The notes: generated from the letters alone by a model not told the origin. A stretch of 64,000 nucleotides of DNA from Gemmatimonadaceae bacterium (GCA_026706075.1 JAPOZM010000040.1:1-64000); one strand, 5' to 3'; positions 8,476 to 17,757 are shown, counted from the first letter of the stretch. A program made the numbers and translations.

Positions 8476-9770
8476 GCTGGACCGGTCTCCGCCAGCGCCG
8501 CCGGGCGGGGTCCGCCCGTGGCCCAGTCGAGGAGCTCCACGGTGTGGACCGCGGGGCAGTCGACGGCGGCCCCGATCTGCTCGATGCAGCCGATGTTGCC
8601 GGCCGCCACCGCATCCGGCTCCAGGCCGCGGATGTGATCGGCCTTGCGCTGCTGCAGGGGCCCGGCGAGCTGCGGCCGCAGCAGGTTGTAGGTGCCGGCG
8701 CTGCCGCAGCAGATGTGGCCCTCGGGGATCTCGACCACCTCGAAGCCCGCCTCGCCCAGCAGCCGTCTCGGCTGGTCGCGGATCTTCAGTCCGTGCTGCA
8801 GGGAGCAGGCGTCGTGGTAGGCCAGGCGCAGGGGCGGGACCTCCACCGTCTCGCCGAGGCCGAGGTCGGCGGCGACCTCGGTGATGTCCCGGGTCGCGCC
8901 GGCCACCCGCGCCGCGGCCTCGGCGCGTTCGGGATCCTCGGCGAAGAGGTGTCCGTAGTCGCGGACGGCGGTGGCGCACCCGGAGGTGGTGAGGACCACC
9001 GCGTCGACCCCGTCGTCCAGCAGCCGGCCCCAGACGTCGATGTTGTTCGCCATCCACCGCAGGCTCTGACGGCGTTCCCCCATGTGATAGGTGAGGGCGC
9101 CGCAGCACCCCGCCTCGCCGGGGATCACCACCTCGACGCCGAGCCGCGTCAGCAGGCGCACGGCGGCGTCGTTGATCTCCGGCCCGAGGACCGACTGGGC
9201 GCAGCCGGTGAGCAGGGCCGCGCGCAGGCGCACCGGCCCGCGGGCGGCGTGCACCCCGGGGACGGCGACCTCGGCCGGCGCCGGCAGCCGGCGCGGCGCC
9301 ATGGTGGCCAGATGTCGGAACCGCCGCGGCAGCAGGCCCGCGAGGGGGCGGGTCCAGCGGGCCAGTTGGAGGGCGCGGCGGAAGCGGCCGGGGTGGGGCA
9401 GGAGCCGCGCGATCAGGCCCCGTTGCAGGCGGTCGACCAGGCCGCGGCGCCGCATCTTCTCGAGGCGGGGACGGGCGTCGTCGAGCAGCCTCGAGTAGAG
9501 GACGCCGCTCGGGCAGGTGGTCTCGCAGGCGAGGCAGCCGAGGCAGTTGTCGATGTGGTCGAGGGTTGCCGCCGAGGGCGCCACTCGCCCCTCGAGGACG
9601 CTCTTCATCAGGTAGATCCGGCCCCTCGGCCCCTCCAGCTCGTTGCCGGTGAGCAGGTAGGTTGGACAGGTGGCGTTGCAGAACCCGCAGTGCACGCAGG
9701 TGCGCAGGGCGGCCTCGGCGTCGCGCACGGAGGCCTCGGCCCGGAGATCGTCGGGGATGTCGGTGCGCAC
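8472..9770 (-). CDS. glcF: Glycolate oxidase-type iron-sulfur subunit
   Basis: 432 residues. The N-terminal half has two 4Fe-4S motifs: CVHCGFCNATCP (about residues 21-32) and CLGCLACETTCP (about 72-83). The C-terminal half has two CCG-type domains (EAGCCGAL; HDACSLQHGLK ... ICCGSAGTYN), the heterodisulfide-reductase-like modules that bind clusters in GlcF and LldE. The protein carries electrons from a flavin subunit oxidising glycolate or another 2-hydroxyacid. No GlcD/GlcE-type flavoprotein is in the window, so the partner must lie elsewhere or the substrate differs. It is transcribed away from murB across a 95-bp gap. Confidence 0.87.
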   Translation of the reverse strand: MRTDIPDDLRAEASVRDAEAALRTCVHCGFCNATCPTYLLTGNELEGPRGRIYLMKSVLEGRVAPSAATLDHIDNCLGCLACETTCPSGVLYSRLLDDARPRLEKMRRRGLVDRLQRGLIARLLPHPGRFRRALQLARWTRPLAGLLPRRFRHLATMAPRRLPAPAEVAVPGVHAARGPVRLRAALLTGCAQSVLGPEINDAAVRLLTRLGVEVVIPGEAGCCGALTYHMGERRQSLRWMANNIDVWGRLLDDGVDAVVLTTSGCATAVRDYGHLFAEDPERAEAAARVAGATRDITEVAADLGLGETVEVPPLRLAYHDACSLQHGLKIRDQPRRLLGEAGFEVVEIPEGHICCGSAGTYNLLRPQLAGPLQQRKADHIRGLEPDAVAAGNIGCIEQIGAAVDCPAVHTVELLDWATGGPRPAALAETGPA

Positions 9771-9865
9771 GGTCGGCTCGGTGGGGTTTCGCAGGGGGTG
9801 GGCAGGTTGAGCGGGCGGGTGATGTTGTGGAAGTTACGGGCGCCCCCGGAGACCGGCAAAAAGAG

Positions 9866-10978
9866 ATGAAGATCGTCGACGGCGTCCGGCTCGCCCCCTA
9901 CACCAGCCTCGGCCTGGGCGGCGAGGCCCGCCACCTGGCCCACTGCACCAGCGAGGAGGAGATCCTCGAGGCCCTGGGGTGGGGCCGGTCCCGCGGACTG
10001 CCGGTGCACGTCCTGGGCGGCGGCAGCAACACCGTCTTCGACGACGCCGGGTACGACGGTCTCGTGCTGCGGGTGGAACTCCTCGGCGTGCGCGTCGAGG
10101 AGAGCAACGGCGGCGCCCTGGTCTCCGCCGCCGCCGGCGAGGACTGGGACGCGCTCGTGCGGCGCTGCATCGAGGCGGACCTGTCCGGCGTCGAGTGCAT
10201 GTCCGGCATCCCCGGGCAGGTGGGGGCCACGCCGATGCAGAACGTGGGCGCCTACGGCCAGGAGGTCTGCGACACCATCGTCGAGGTGAGAGCCATCGAG
10301 CGCGATTCCGGGGAGGGGCGGACCTTCGCCAACGGGGAGTGCGGCTTCGGCTACCGGACGAGCCGCTTCAAGGCCGGCGACCGGGACCGCTACATCATCA
10401 CCCGGGTCACCTACCGGCTGCCGAAGAGCCGCCGTCCGGAGATCCGCTATCCCGAGCTGCAACGCCGGCTGGAGGCGGAAGGCGTCGACGTGGGGAGCTT
10501 GCCGGCGGGAGCGCCGGCGTCGACGGCCGTGCGCGAGGCCGTCCTGGACCTGCGCCGGGGCAAGGCGATGCTCCTGGAGAGCGGGCCGGACTCGCGCTCG
10601 GCGGGATCGTTCTACCTGAACCCCGTGCTCACAGGGGAACAGCTGGCCGAGGTGCGGGAGCGCTGGCGGGAGCGGGGCGGGTCTGCCGCTGAGATCCCGG
10701 TGTATCCCGCCGGAGGCGGACGCCACAAGGTGGCGGCCGCCTGGCTCGTGGAGCGCTCCGGCTTCGCCAGGGGCACCCGCCGGAGCGGCGCCGCCATCTC
10801 CGAGCGCCACGCCCTGGCCCTGGTCAACCGGGGCGGGACGTCCTCCGAGCTGCTCGCCCTGGCCGGCGAGGTCGCCGGCGCGGTGCGCGAGACCTTCGGC
10901 GTGCGCCTCGAGCCCGAGCCGGTCTACGTGCCCCCTCATGGAGGCCCTTGCGGCGGGTCCGCGGAGGAGAGCGGCTGA
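9866..10978 (+). CDS. murB: UDP-N-acetylenolpyruvoylglucosamine reductase MurB
   Basis: 370 residues, a cytoplasmic FAD enzyme making UDP-N-acetylmuramate for peptidoglycan. FAD-binding motifs are YTSLGLGGEA, HVLGGGSNTVF and SGIPGQVGATPMQNVGAYGQEV. GSFYLNP near residue 250 holds the catalytic serine, and the last segment (RLEPEPVYV) matches the region with the catalytic glutamate. Length and the NVGAYGQEV signature fit the long (type I) form. The ATG at 9866 was chosen because the family begins almost directly with YTSLGLGG; the reading frame stays open upstream only by base bias. The stop overlaps the next start (TGATG). Confidence 0.9.
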   Translation: MKIVDGVRLAPYTSLGLGGEARHLAHCTSEEEILEALGWGRSRGLPVHVLGGGSNTVFDDAGYDGLVLRVELLGVRVEESNGGALVSAAAGEDWDALVRRCIEADLSGVECMSGIPGQVGATPMQNVGAYGQEVCDTIVEVRAIERDSGEGRTFANGECGFGYRTSRFKAGDRDRYIITRVTYRLPKSRRPEIRYPELQRRLEAEGVDVGSLPAGAPASTAVREAVLDLRRGKAMLLESGPDSRSAGSFYLNPVLTGEQLAEVRERWRERGGSAAEIPVYPAGGGRHKVAAAWLVERSGFARGTRRSGAAISERHALALVNRGGTSSELLALAGEVAGAVRETFGVRLEPEPVYVPPHGGPCGGSAEESG

Positions 10979-11694
10979 TGTCGACCATCCTGGTGATGCA
11001 GCACCATCCGGTGGAGGACCTCGGCACCATCGAGCAGGCCCTGAACGAGCGCGGGCTGACGGCCGAGTACAGCCACTCCTACGCCGGGCAGCCGGTGCCC
11101 CGGGACATGGAGGGCCATCGGGGCCTGGTGATCATGGGCGGGCCCATGGGGGTCTACGAGGGCGACCGCTACCCGTGGCTGAACGACGAGATCCGCCTGG
11201 CCGAGCGGGCCCTGGAGGCCGGCCTTCCCGTCCTCGGCGTCTGCCTGGGCAGCCAGCTGCTGGCCGCCGTCCTCGGCTCCCGGGTGCGCAGGGGCGAGGC
11301 CCGCGAGATCGGCTGGCACGAGGTCCGGCTGGGCGGGGTCGCGGCCGAGGACCCCCTGTGGAGGGAGACGGCCGCGGCGGGCGGCCGGTTCGACGCCTTC
11401 CACTGGCACGGGGACATCTTCGACCTGCCCCGGGGCGCCGGGTTCCTGGCCTCCTCGGAGCAGACGGCCTGCCAGGCCTTCGTCTACGGCGGCAACGCCT
11501 ACGGCCTTCTCTTTCACATGGAGGTGACGGAGAAGGGCGCCGCCGACATGATCACCTCCTTCGCCGACGAGGCGCGCGAGGCGGGTCTCGAACCCGCCGA
11601 CCTGCTCGAGGAGACGCCGGCCCGGCTCGCGGAGCTCCATCGCCTCGGTGGCCGCGTCTACCGGAACTGGGCCGGACTGGCCGCGGGCAGGTGA
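10978..11694 (+). CDS. Class I glutamine amidotransferase-like protein (GMP synthase-type domain)
   Basis: 238 residues. The nucleophile elbow is VCLGSQLLA (cysteine near residue 99); before it stands VIMGGPMGVYE, typical of GuaA-like amidotransferase domains. FHWHGDIFDLP and LLFHMEVT complete the triad region with the expected His and Glu. Stand-alone members of this family are often annotated 'glutamine amidotransferase' without a known acceptor; some hydrolyse gamma-glutamyl compounds. The start shares one base with the murB stop and the stop shares one with the next start, so it is the middle gene of a tightly coupled operon. Confidence 0.85.
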   Translation: MSTILVMQHHPVEDLGTIEQALNERGLTAEYSHSYAGQPVPRDMEGHRGLVIMGGPMGVYEGDRYPWLNDEIRLAERALEAGLPVLGVCLGSQLLAAVLGSRVRRGEAREIGWHEVRLGGVAAEDPLWRETAAAGGRFDAFHWHGDIFDLPRGAGFLASSEQTACQAFVYGGNAYGLLFHMEVTEKGAADMITSFADEAREAGLEPADLLEETPARLAELHRLGGRVYRNWAGLAAGR

Positions 11695-12272
11695 TGCGCC
11701 TCTTCCGACCGTGGTGGGCGGGGCTTTCCCTGCTCGCCCTGCTGCTGCCGGCGGCGGCCGGACGCAACGTCGCCGTCGACGCCGTCACCCGCGCCACCAC
11801 CTGGAACGAGCACGAGGGGGACCCGGCCTGGCTCACCGACGGCCTGGTCCCGCCCGAGGCCGGGGCGCGTCCCTTCGTCTGGAAGTCCAAGGGCATCCTG
11901 GTCTTCACCTGGGACGGGATCAGCGAGATCGAGGGCGTGCGCATCCGTGTCGGAGAGATCGCCAACGACTACCAGGTCCGCACCTTCGTGGGGGGCCGCC
12001 TCGAGGACGAGGGCGCGGCGCGCGATCCTCCGGGGGCGCAGACCGCCCGGGTCGAGGACTTCTCCCGAGTCGTCGATAGCTGGGTGGAGATCGGGATGCC
12101 CCCCGGGGCGCGGGCCGACAACCTGGAGTTGCGCGCCTTGGGGCCGGCTCACTTTTTCGAGGTCGAGATCCTGGCCGCGGCCACCACCCCGGTCCGCGGC
12201 CGGAGCTGGGCAGCGGTGAAGCTGGAAGCCTCGGCCGCCGCCAACCATCCGCCACAGAGGAGTCAACCATGA
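11694..12272 (+). CDS. Secreted protein of unknown function, possible discoidin-like fold
   Basis: 192 residues. The N-terminus WWAGLSLLALLLPAAAG is a signal peptide. The mature part begins RNVAVDAVTRATTW and contains AWLTDG, then EIEGVRIRVGE. This pattern (NVA..., LTDG, strand-rich repeats) recalls F5/8 type C / galactose-binding domains; the match is weak and by eye. The start is coupled to the amidotransferase stop by TGATG and the stop to the DUF4862 start by ATGA. A role as a periplasmic or surface binding protein is speculative. Confidence 0.65.
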   Translation: MRLFRPWWAGLSLLALLLPAAAGRNVAVDAVTRATTWNEHEGDPAWLTDGLVPPEAGARPFVWKSKGILVFTWDGISEIEGVRIRVGEIANDYQVRTFVGGRLEDEGAARDPPGAQTARVEDFSRVVDSWVEIGMPPGARADNLELRALGPAHFFEVEILAAATTPVRGRSWAAVKLEASAAANHPPQRSQP

Positions 12273-13201
12273 TCGACAGAAAGGTACTGGGCGCCTACGC
12301 CGCCATCGGCGCCCTGTCCCCCGATGAGCAGGCCGACTGGTACCGGCGCGCCGCCGCCGACTGGAACCTGAGCTGCTTCGAGATCCCGCTCCTGGCGGGG
12401 GTGCCGCTGAGCGAGCCGCTGCAGCAGGTCTTCTCCGAGGTGTCGGCCTCGCTGGTGGTGACCCTGGTCGCCCAGTGGGCCGGGAAGGGGCAGTCCAACG
12501 TCGCCTACGGCCTCGGCTCGACCGAGGAGCAGGGCCGGCGGGAAGCCGTCCTCGACGCCCAGTCGGTGATCCAGCAGTGCCTGGGCCTGCAGCGGGAAGG
12601 CATCGGCATCGCCGCCCTCGAGGTCCACGTGGGGCAGCGGACCGGCGGCCCGGTGGCACACTCCGTGTCCCTCTACCGGAGCCTCCTCGAGCTGCGCGGC
12701 GCCCTCGCCGCGGTCCTGCCCGAGTGCCGTCTCGCCGTGGAGATCACCGACAGTCTGGCCGCGGATCACGCCATCCCCTTCCCAAGCGCCAAGAAGGCCT
12801 CCCTGAACACGGCCCAGCTGCTCGAGGCGGTAGCCGCGGCCAACGCCCCCGGCGGACCCCCGATCTCGGTGGGGATCAACTGGGGCCGCCTGCTGATCAA
12901 CGGCGACCGGCCCCTCGACGTGGTGGAGGAGGTCCTGGCCTCGCCCGTGCCCCTGGCGGGCGTGATCCTCTCCGGGGCCGCGGCCACGCCCGACGGCTTC
13001 GCCGACGGCCACAACTCGCACCTCGACCCGGGCAGCGGCTTCACCTTGGCCGACGGCGAGGCCTGCGCCGAGCGGCTGAGCCGCGCGTCCGAGCCCGCCT
13101 TCCTGGGGATGAAGTGCAGCCTGAAGACGGGGCCCGGCGAGCGGGGTTTCGACGTGGCCGAGGTGCTCCAGTCCCAGGCGGAGTTCCTGAACCGGGTGTA
13201 G
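12269..13201 (+). CDS. DUF4862 family TIM-barrel-like protein
   Basis: 310 residues. The N-terminal LGAYAAIGAL, the middle EVHVGQR ... LAVEITDS, and especially GINWGRLLINGDRPLDVVEEVLA followed by GVILSGAAATPDGFADGHNSHL match the conserved elements I remember for DUF4862, whose members read 'NWGR' and 'FSGA'. The alternation of strands and helices fits a TIM barrel. Function is unknown. A good AGAGGAG-like ribosome site precedes the ATG, which overlaps the previous stop by four bases. The sugar isomerase-like gene 9 bp downstream suggests carbohydrate metabolism. Confidence 0.75.
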   Translation: MIDRKVLGAYAAIGALSPDEQADWYRRAAADWNLSCFEIPLLAGVPLSEPLQQVFSEVSASLVVTLVAQWAGKGQSNVAYGLGSTEEQGRREAVLDAQSVIQQCLGLQREGIGIAALEVHVGQRTGGPVAHSVSLYRSLLELRGALAAVLPECRLAVEITDSLAADHAIPFPSAKKASLNTAQLLEAVAAANAPGGPPISVGINWGRLLINGDRPLDVVEEVLASPVPLAGVILSGAAATPDGFADGHNSHLDPGSGFTLADGEACAERLSRASEPAFLGMKCSLKTGPGERGFDVAEVLQSQAEFLNRV

Positions 13202-13210
13202 GGCCGCCCC

Positions 13211-14053
13211 GTGAAGATGGGCTACACCACCTGGGGCATGCCGCAGGTGCCCATCGACGACGCTCTCCGGCACCTGGCGGGACTCGGCTTCGACGGCGTC
13301 GAGATCGCCGTGGTCCCGGGCTTCAGCACCGAGCTGGACACCCTCGACCCGGCCGAGCGCCGGCGCATCCGGCGCCTCCTCGACGGGCACGGCCTCGAGC
13401 TGACCGCCGTCGGCGGCCACGCCTCCCTGCTGAGCCTCGAGGCGGACGCCCACGCCGAGAGCTGGCGCCGCCTGACGGGGGCGGTGGACCTGTGCGTCGA
13501 CTGGGCCGGCCCCCAGGGGCCCCCGGTGCTGGACAGCGTCCTCGGCAGCACGCCGGAGACCTGGAACGGCGGCGAGGGGTTCGTCCTCGAGCGCCTGGGC
13601 GAAATCGTCGACTACTGCGAGTCCCGGGGGGTGGTCCTGGCCCTGGAGCCGCACATCGGGGACGGGCTGTGCGAGCAGCCGGAGAAAATCGTCGAGCTGC
13701 TGCGGCAGGTGGACTCGCCGTACCTGCGGCTCAACTTCGACATCAGCCACTTCGAGGTCAGCGGCATCCCCACGGGACGCAGCGTGAAACTGCTGGCGCC
13801 GTGGGCGGCGCACACACACGTGAAGGACCAGCGGGGGCGGGTGCCCGACTTCGAGTTCCTGATCCCGGGGGAAGGGCCCTTCGACTACTGCGGCTACCTG
13901 CGGCGGATGGCTGCCGCCGGCTACGCGGGCTGTGTAACCGCGGAGGTGAGCATGGCCGTGCACCGCCGGCCGGGGTACGATCCCATGGAGGCCGCGGCGC
14001 TCTGCCACCGGACCCTGCAGCGGGCCTTCCAGGAGACGGGACTGCACGGCTGA
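13211..14053 (+). CDS. Sugar phosphate isomerase/epimerase family protein (xylose isomerase-like TIM barrel)
   Basis: 280 residues of the AP endonuclease 2 / xylose isomerase-like family (PF01261). Motifs in order: GFDGVEIAV (first strands), GVVLALEPHIGDGL (metal-binding Glu), LRLNFDISHFEVSG (Asp and His), AHTHVKDQRG (His-x-His ligands) and a late Glu in CVTAEVS. Such enzymes isomerise or epimerise keto-sugars or inositol derivatives using Mn or Mg; the substrate cannot be read. The start is GTG at 13211 or ATG at 13217. It follows DUF4862 by 9 bp in the same operon and converges with yaaA across 241 bp without a clear terminator. Confidence 0.82.
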   Translation: MKMGYTTWGMPQVPIDDALRHLAGLGFDGVEIAVVPGFSTELDTLDPAERRRIRRLLDGHGLELTAVGGHASLLSLEADAHAESWRRLTGAVDLCVDWAGPQGPPVLDSVLGSTPETWNGGEGFVLERLGEIVDYCESRGVVLALEPHIGDGLCEQPEKIVELLRQVDSPYLRLNFDISHFEVSGIPTGRSVKLLAPWAAHTHVKDQRGRVPDFEFLIPGEGPFDYCGYLRRMAAAGYAGCVTAEVSMAVHRRPGYDPMEAAALCHRTLQRAFQETGLHG

Positions 14054-14294
14054 ACGGGCGGGCCCGAGGGCGGCTCAAGGCCGGAGCGGCCTGTCCCGGC
14101 AGGACCAGACGCAGGGCGCCCCTGGCCTGGCGCAACCTCCCCGCCGGATGCTCCGGGGCAACCCTGCCTGGCAGGGGGGCCCGAACGCGCTCCAGGGACC
14201 GGATCACCTCCGCGCCCTGCCTGGAGGTTGCGAGCGCCTTCGCGGCCGAGCACCTCACCTCACCGGCCGGGCACGGGGCGCTCCTGCGTCCGGG

Positions 14295-15131
14295 TTACCT
14301 CGCCGAGGCCGGACGCTGGAAGACCGGCTTCGCGGGGGTCGACTCCGACTCGCTGAACCGGTAGCCGCCGCCGTCGAACCCGGGCAGCTGCCCTGGATCC
14401 CTCACGTCGTTGTCGATCAGCCACCGGGCCATGAGGCCGCGGGCGTGCTTGGCGAACATGCCCATCACCTTGAACGTCCCCTTCGACTCGTCCTGGAAGG
14501 CCGGGTGCACCACCGGGCACGGCAGCTCCTTCTCGCGCACCGACCGGTAGTACTCCTGGCTGGCCAGGTTGCAGATCCAGGCGGGGCTCTCCTCGGCCAG
14601 CCCCTCGGTGATGGCGCAGCCCCAGAACTGGTAGAGGTCCTTGCCGCGGGGGGTCTGCAGCTTGGTGCCCATCTCCAGCCGGTACGGGAGCATGAGATCC
14701 AGGGGTCTGAGGAAGCCGTACAGGCCCGACAGGATGCGGATGCGCCGCTCGGCGCGGTCGATCCCCCGGCCCTTCAGGGAAGGGGCGTCGAAGCCCTGGT
14801 AGACGTCGCCGGTAAAGGCCCACAGGGCCTGCTTGCCCGGCGGCGGCGAGGCCGCCCGGCGGCCGGTCTCCGCCCGGCCCGACTGCTTCGCCTGCCGGCG
14901 GAGGACGGCGGGGTCAAAGCTCTGGTAGCGCCGGAAGTTGAGCTCCGCCAGCCTCGCGCTCAGGCTCATCAGCCCTGCCAGCTCGACGGCGGTCTTCTTC
15001 TTGAGGAGCCCGGCCAGCTCCACCGTCTGATCGTCCAGGAACCGGGGGATTCCGGCCCTTTTCGTTGGCGCGGGCGTCTCGAAGTCGAGGGACTTGGCGG
15101 GGGACAACAGTATCAGGGGGGCGTCGGCCAT
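14295..15131 (-). CDS. yaaA: Peroxide stress protein YaaA (DUF328/UPF0246)
   Basis: 278 residues, slightly longer than the usual 250-260. It opens with ILLSPAKSLDFETP, the family signature, followed by RYQSFDP, AFTGDVYQGFDA, ILSGLYGFLRPLDLMLPYRLEMGTKL and KVMGMFAKHARGLMARWLI, all diagnostic. YaaA limits intracellular iron-driven oxidative DNA damage in E. coli. A small arginine-rich insertion near residues 85-100 accounts for the extra length. The ATG at 15131 was chosen because the signature begins eight residues later and a GGAG lies upstream. It stands alone, 171 bp downstream of hpt on the same strand. Confidence 0.92.
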   Translation of the reverse strand: MADAPLILLSPAKSLDFETPAPTKRAGIPRFLDDQTVELAGLLKKKTAVELAGLMSLSARLAELNFRRYQSFDPAVLRRQAKQSGRAETGRRAASPPPGKQALWAFTGDVYQGFDAPSLKGRGIDRAERRIRILSGLYGFLRPLDLMLPYRLEMGTKLQTPRGKDLYQFWGCAITEGLAEESPAWICNLASQEYYRSVREKELPCPVVHPAFQDESKGTFKVMGMFAKHARGLMARWLIDNDVRDPGQLPGFDGGGYRFSESESTPAKPVFQRPASAR

Positions 15132-15302
15132 GGTTTGGATCTCCGGATGGAGGGGCGGCGCCTCTCGAGGGGCGCCGGGCTCGCCGCGGACCGGCCGTGT
15201 CGATTCCATCCCCTCCGCCAGCCGCGGTGTCTGCGAATTTCAGGGGATGCAGCGGGTATCGCAAATGGCGCCCGTCAGCCGGCAGGGGCCTCCACGGCGA
15301 AT

Positions 15303-15836
15303 TCAGGCACCGTCTTCGACGACGCCGATGTGGCGCAGGCCGCGGTAGCGCTGGTCGAGATCCATTCCGTAGCCGACGACGAACAGATCCTCCACCTCGA
15401 ACCCCCGGTAGGCGACCGGCACGGGCACGGCGCGGCGGCTCGGTTTGTCCAGCAAGGTGCAGACGCGGACTTGGGAGGGCTTCTTGCCCCGCAGGTGATT
15501 CAGCACGGCCTCCATCGTCCGGCCCGTGTCGACGATGCCGTCGACGACGAGAACCTCCCGTCCCTCGACACCGACGACGAGGTCCCCGGCCAGGCGTATG
15601 TCGCCGGTGGACCGGGACCCCGCGTAGGAGGTGGCGTCGAGGAAGTCGAAGACGAGGTCGGGGTGCCAGCGAGCCGGGAGGGCGCGGAGCAGATCCATCA
15701 TGAAGGGCACGGCCCCGTTGCGGATGCCCACGATCACCGGCGGCTCGTCGTGGTCGGCGGCGATCTGGGCGGCCAGCGCCGCGACCCTCCCGTCGATGGC
15801 GGCCTCGTCGAAGAGGACGCGGACGGCGGCGGCCAT
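15303..15836 (-). CDS. hpt: Hypoxanthine phosphoribosyltransferase
   Basis: 177 residues, the normal size. VIVGIRNGAVPFMMDLLRAL is the N-terminal substrate loop, LVVGVEGREVLVVDGIVDTGRTM is the phosphoribosyl pyrophosphate motif (the usual ED reads DG here), and the C-terminal FVVGYGMDLDQRYRGLRHIG is highly conserved. The enzyme salvages hypoxanthine and guanine to IMP and GMP. The ATG shares one base with the stop of the 111-residue upstream gene (TGATG), so the two are translationally coupled. Confidence 0.9.
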   Translation of the reverse strand: MAAAVRVLFDEAAIDGRVAALAAQIAADHDEPPVIVGIRNGAVPFMMDLLRALPARWHPDLVFDFLDATSYAGSRSTGDIRLAGDLVVGVEGREVLVVDGIVDTGRTMEAVLNHLRGKKPSQVRVCTLLDKPSRRAVPVPVAYRGFEVEDLFVVGYGMDLDQRYRGLRHIGVVEDGA

Positions 15837-16171
15837 CAGGCTCCCCCGGCCTGCTCGAGGGCCTGCAGCAGGAGGGCCCGGTCCTCCTCCAGGTCGGGGG
15901 GCAGGTGGCGTTCGATGACGAAGACGCCTTCGGAGGACTGCTCCAGGTAGCGGCAGATCGTCTGCACGTGGAAGTCGCCGCGGACGGAGCGCAGGCCGGA
16001 GGCCGAGACCCGGCGGCGGATGTCGCTGCGCAGGTGGTACTCCAGGAGCACGGGAAACCGTTCGACCAGCTCGTGCACCGCGAACAGGACGCGGACCACC
16101 TCCAGGAAGGGGATGGCGCCGGCCGATTCCGGCGACCACTCGTTCTTCTTGACCACCCAGTTGGGATCCAT
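15836..16171 (-). CDS. Small protein of unknown function coupled to hpt
   Basis: 111 residues, no signal peptide, no recognised motif. It is rich in charged residues and predicted helices (FLEVVRVLFAVHELVERFPVLLEYHLRSDIRRRV; ALLLQALEQAGGA) and contains one cysteine. It starts MDPNWVVKKNEWS and its stop overlaps the hpt start by one base, so it is very likely a real, translated gene whose product level is tied to hpt. Function is unknown; nothing in the sequence identifies it. Confidence 0.65.
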   Translation of the reverse strand: MDPNWVVKKNEWSPESAGAIPFLEVVRVLFAVHELVERFPVLLEYHLRSDIRRRVSASGLRSVRGDFHVQTICRYLEQSSEGVFVIERHLPPDLEEDRALLLQALEQAGGA

Positions 16172-16187
16172 GGCCCGCGGAAATGTA

Positions 16188-16226
16188 GCGAGAGGGGCTG
16201 TCGAGGCGAGCGACAGCCCCTCTCGC
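16188..16226 (-). terminator. Strong hairpin downstream of recA
   Basis: A perfect 16-bp stem (GCGAGAGGGGCTGTCG at 16188-16203 against 16211-16226) with a 7-base loop. It lies about 100 bp past the recA stop in the minus direction and just before the next gene. The downstream minus-strand sequence reads TACATTT, so the U-run is poor; it may act as a terminator only partly, or as an RNA stabiliser. Confidence 0.55.
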
Positions 16227-16263
16227 AGGGGAGGCTGGGGAGCGGGGGAGTGGAAACGGGCAG

Positions 16264-16310
16264 GCGGCCCCCACGGGGTGGGGTTCCCGAAGAGCTCTGC
16301 AGGGGGCCGC
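16264..16310 (-). terminator. GC-rich inverted repeat next to the recA stop
   Basis: GCGGCCCCC at 16264-16272 pairs with GGGGGCCGC at 16302-16310 across a 29-base loop, starting 15 bp after the recA stop. There is no T-run. Together with the stronger hairpin further on it probably forms the recA 3' end. Confidence 0.35.
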
Positions 16311-16324
16311 TCCCGGGGAGTGCG

Positions 16325-17431
<1,107 letters not shown>

Positions 17432-17506
17432 CGCTTGACTCCTTTTGAAGGGGTGGGACCGCGAGCCACGGGCCGCTTTGGAGTGGGCACCTCGTCGATG
17501 CACAAA

Positions 17507-17536
17507 AGAATAGTGCAGATTTGTGCATATTGTCAA
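17507..17536 (-). promoter_or_regulatory. recA promoter (TTGACA-N18-TATTCT)
   Basis: On the minus strand a perfect -35 TTGACA (17536-17531) is separated by 18 bases from TATTCT (17512-17507), about 75 bases upstream of the recA start. This is an AT-rich island in otherwise very GC-rich DNA. The 326 bp between recA and prmC hold no gene. Confidence 0.7.
17514..17527 (-). promoter_or_regulatory. Candidate LexA operator inside the recA promoter
   Basis: The 14-mer TGCAGATTTGTGCA fills the spacer between the recA -35 and -10. Read on the other strand it is TGCAC-AAAT-CTGCA, one mismatch from the TGCNC-N4-GTGCA box described for Fibrobacter succinogenes LexA. The right half is also part of a wider palindrome, ATGCACAAA (17498-17506) with TTTGTGCAT (17520-17528). 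Its position would block RNA polymerase. Confidence 0.5.
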
Positions 17537-17681
17537 GGGATTTCACGAGTGGGGACGAATCAAGGAACGTGCCATCTCCGCGAGCTGCCGACCCCCTCGC
17601 GCAACACCAGGAATATCAAAGGGTTGTGATCCGGCGGCGATGGGGTCCGCCAGCAGGGGCCGTGTGCAGCGGGGGACATCG

Positions 17682-17701
17682 GCGTGAACCGGGGTTCACG
17701 C
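17682..17701. promoter_or_regulatory. Perfect 8-bp inverted repeat between recA and prmC
   Basis: GCGTGAAC, four bases, GTTCACGC. It lies 57-76 bp past the prmC stop and about 250 bp upstream of recA. It could be a hairpin in the prmC 3' end or a protein-binding site; there is no T-run on either strand. Confidence 0.35.
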
Positions 17702-17732
17702 AGGGGTGGGCAGGGGGATGAGTGGTGTCAGC

Positions 17733-17751
17733 GGCGGCCGGCGAGGCCGCC
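17733..17751 (-). terminator. Short hairpin after prmC
   Basis: GGCGGCC at 17733-17739 pairs with GGCCGCC at 17745-17751 around a 5-base loop, 7 bp beyond the prmC stop. No T-run is present, so intrinsic termination is doubtful. Confidence 0.35.
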
Positions 17752-17757
17752 CGGCGA

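Noticed and set aside
14054..14294. Terminator between the sugar isomerase-like gene and yaaA
   Set aside because: Several GC-rich partial inverted repeats are present, but none has a clean stem or a T-run.
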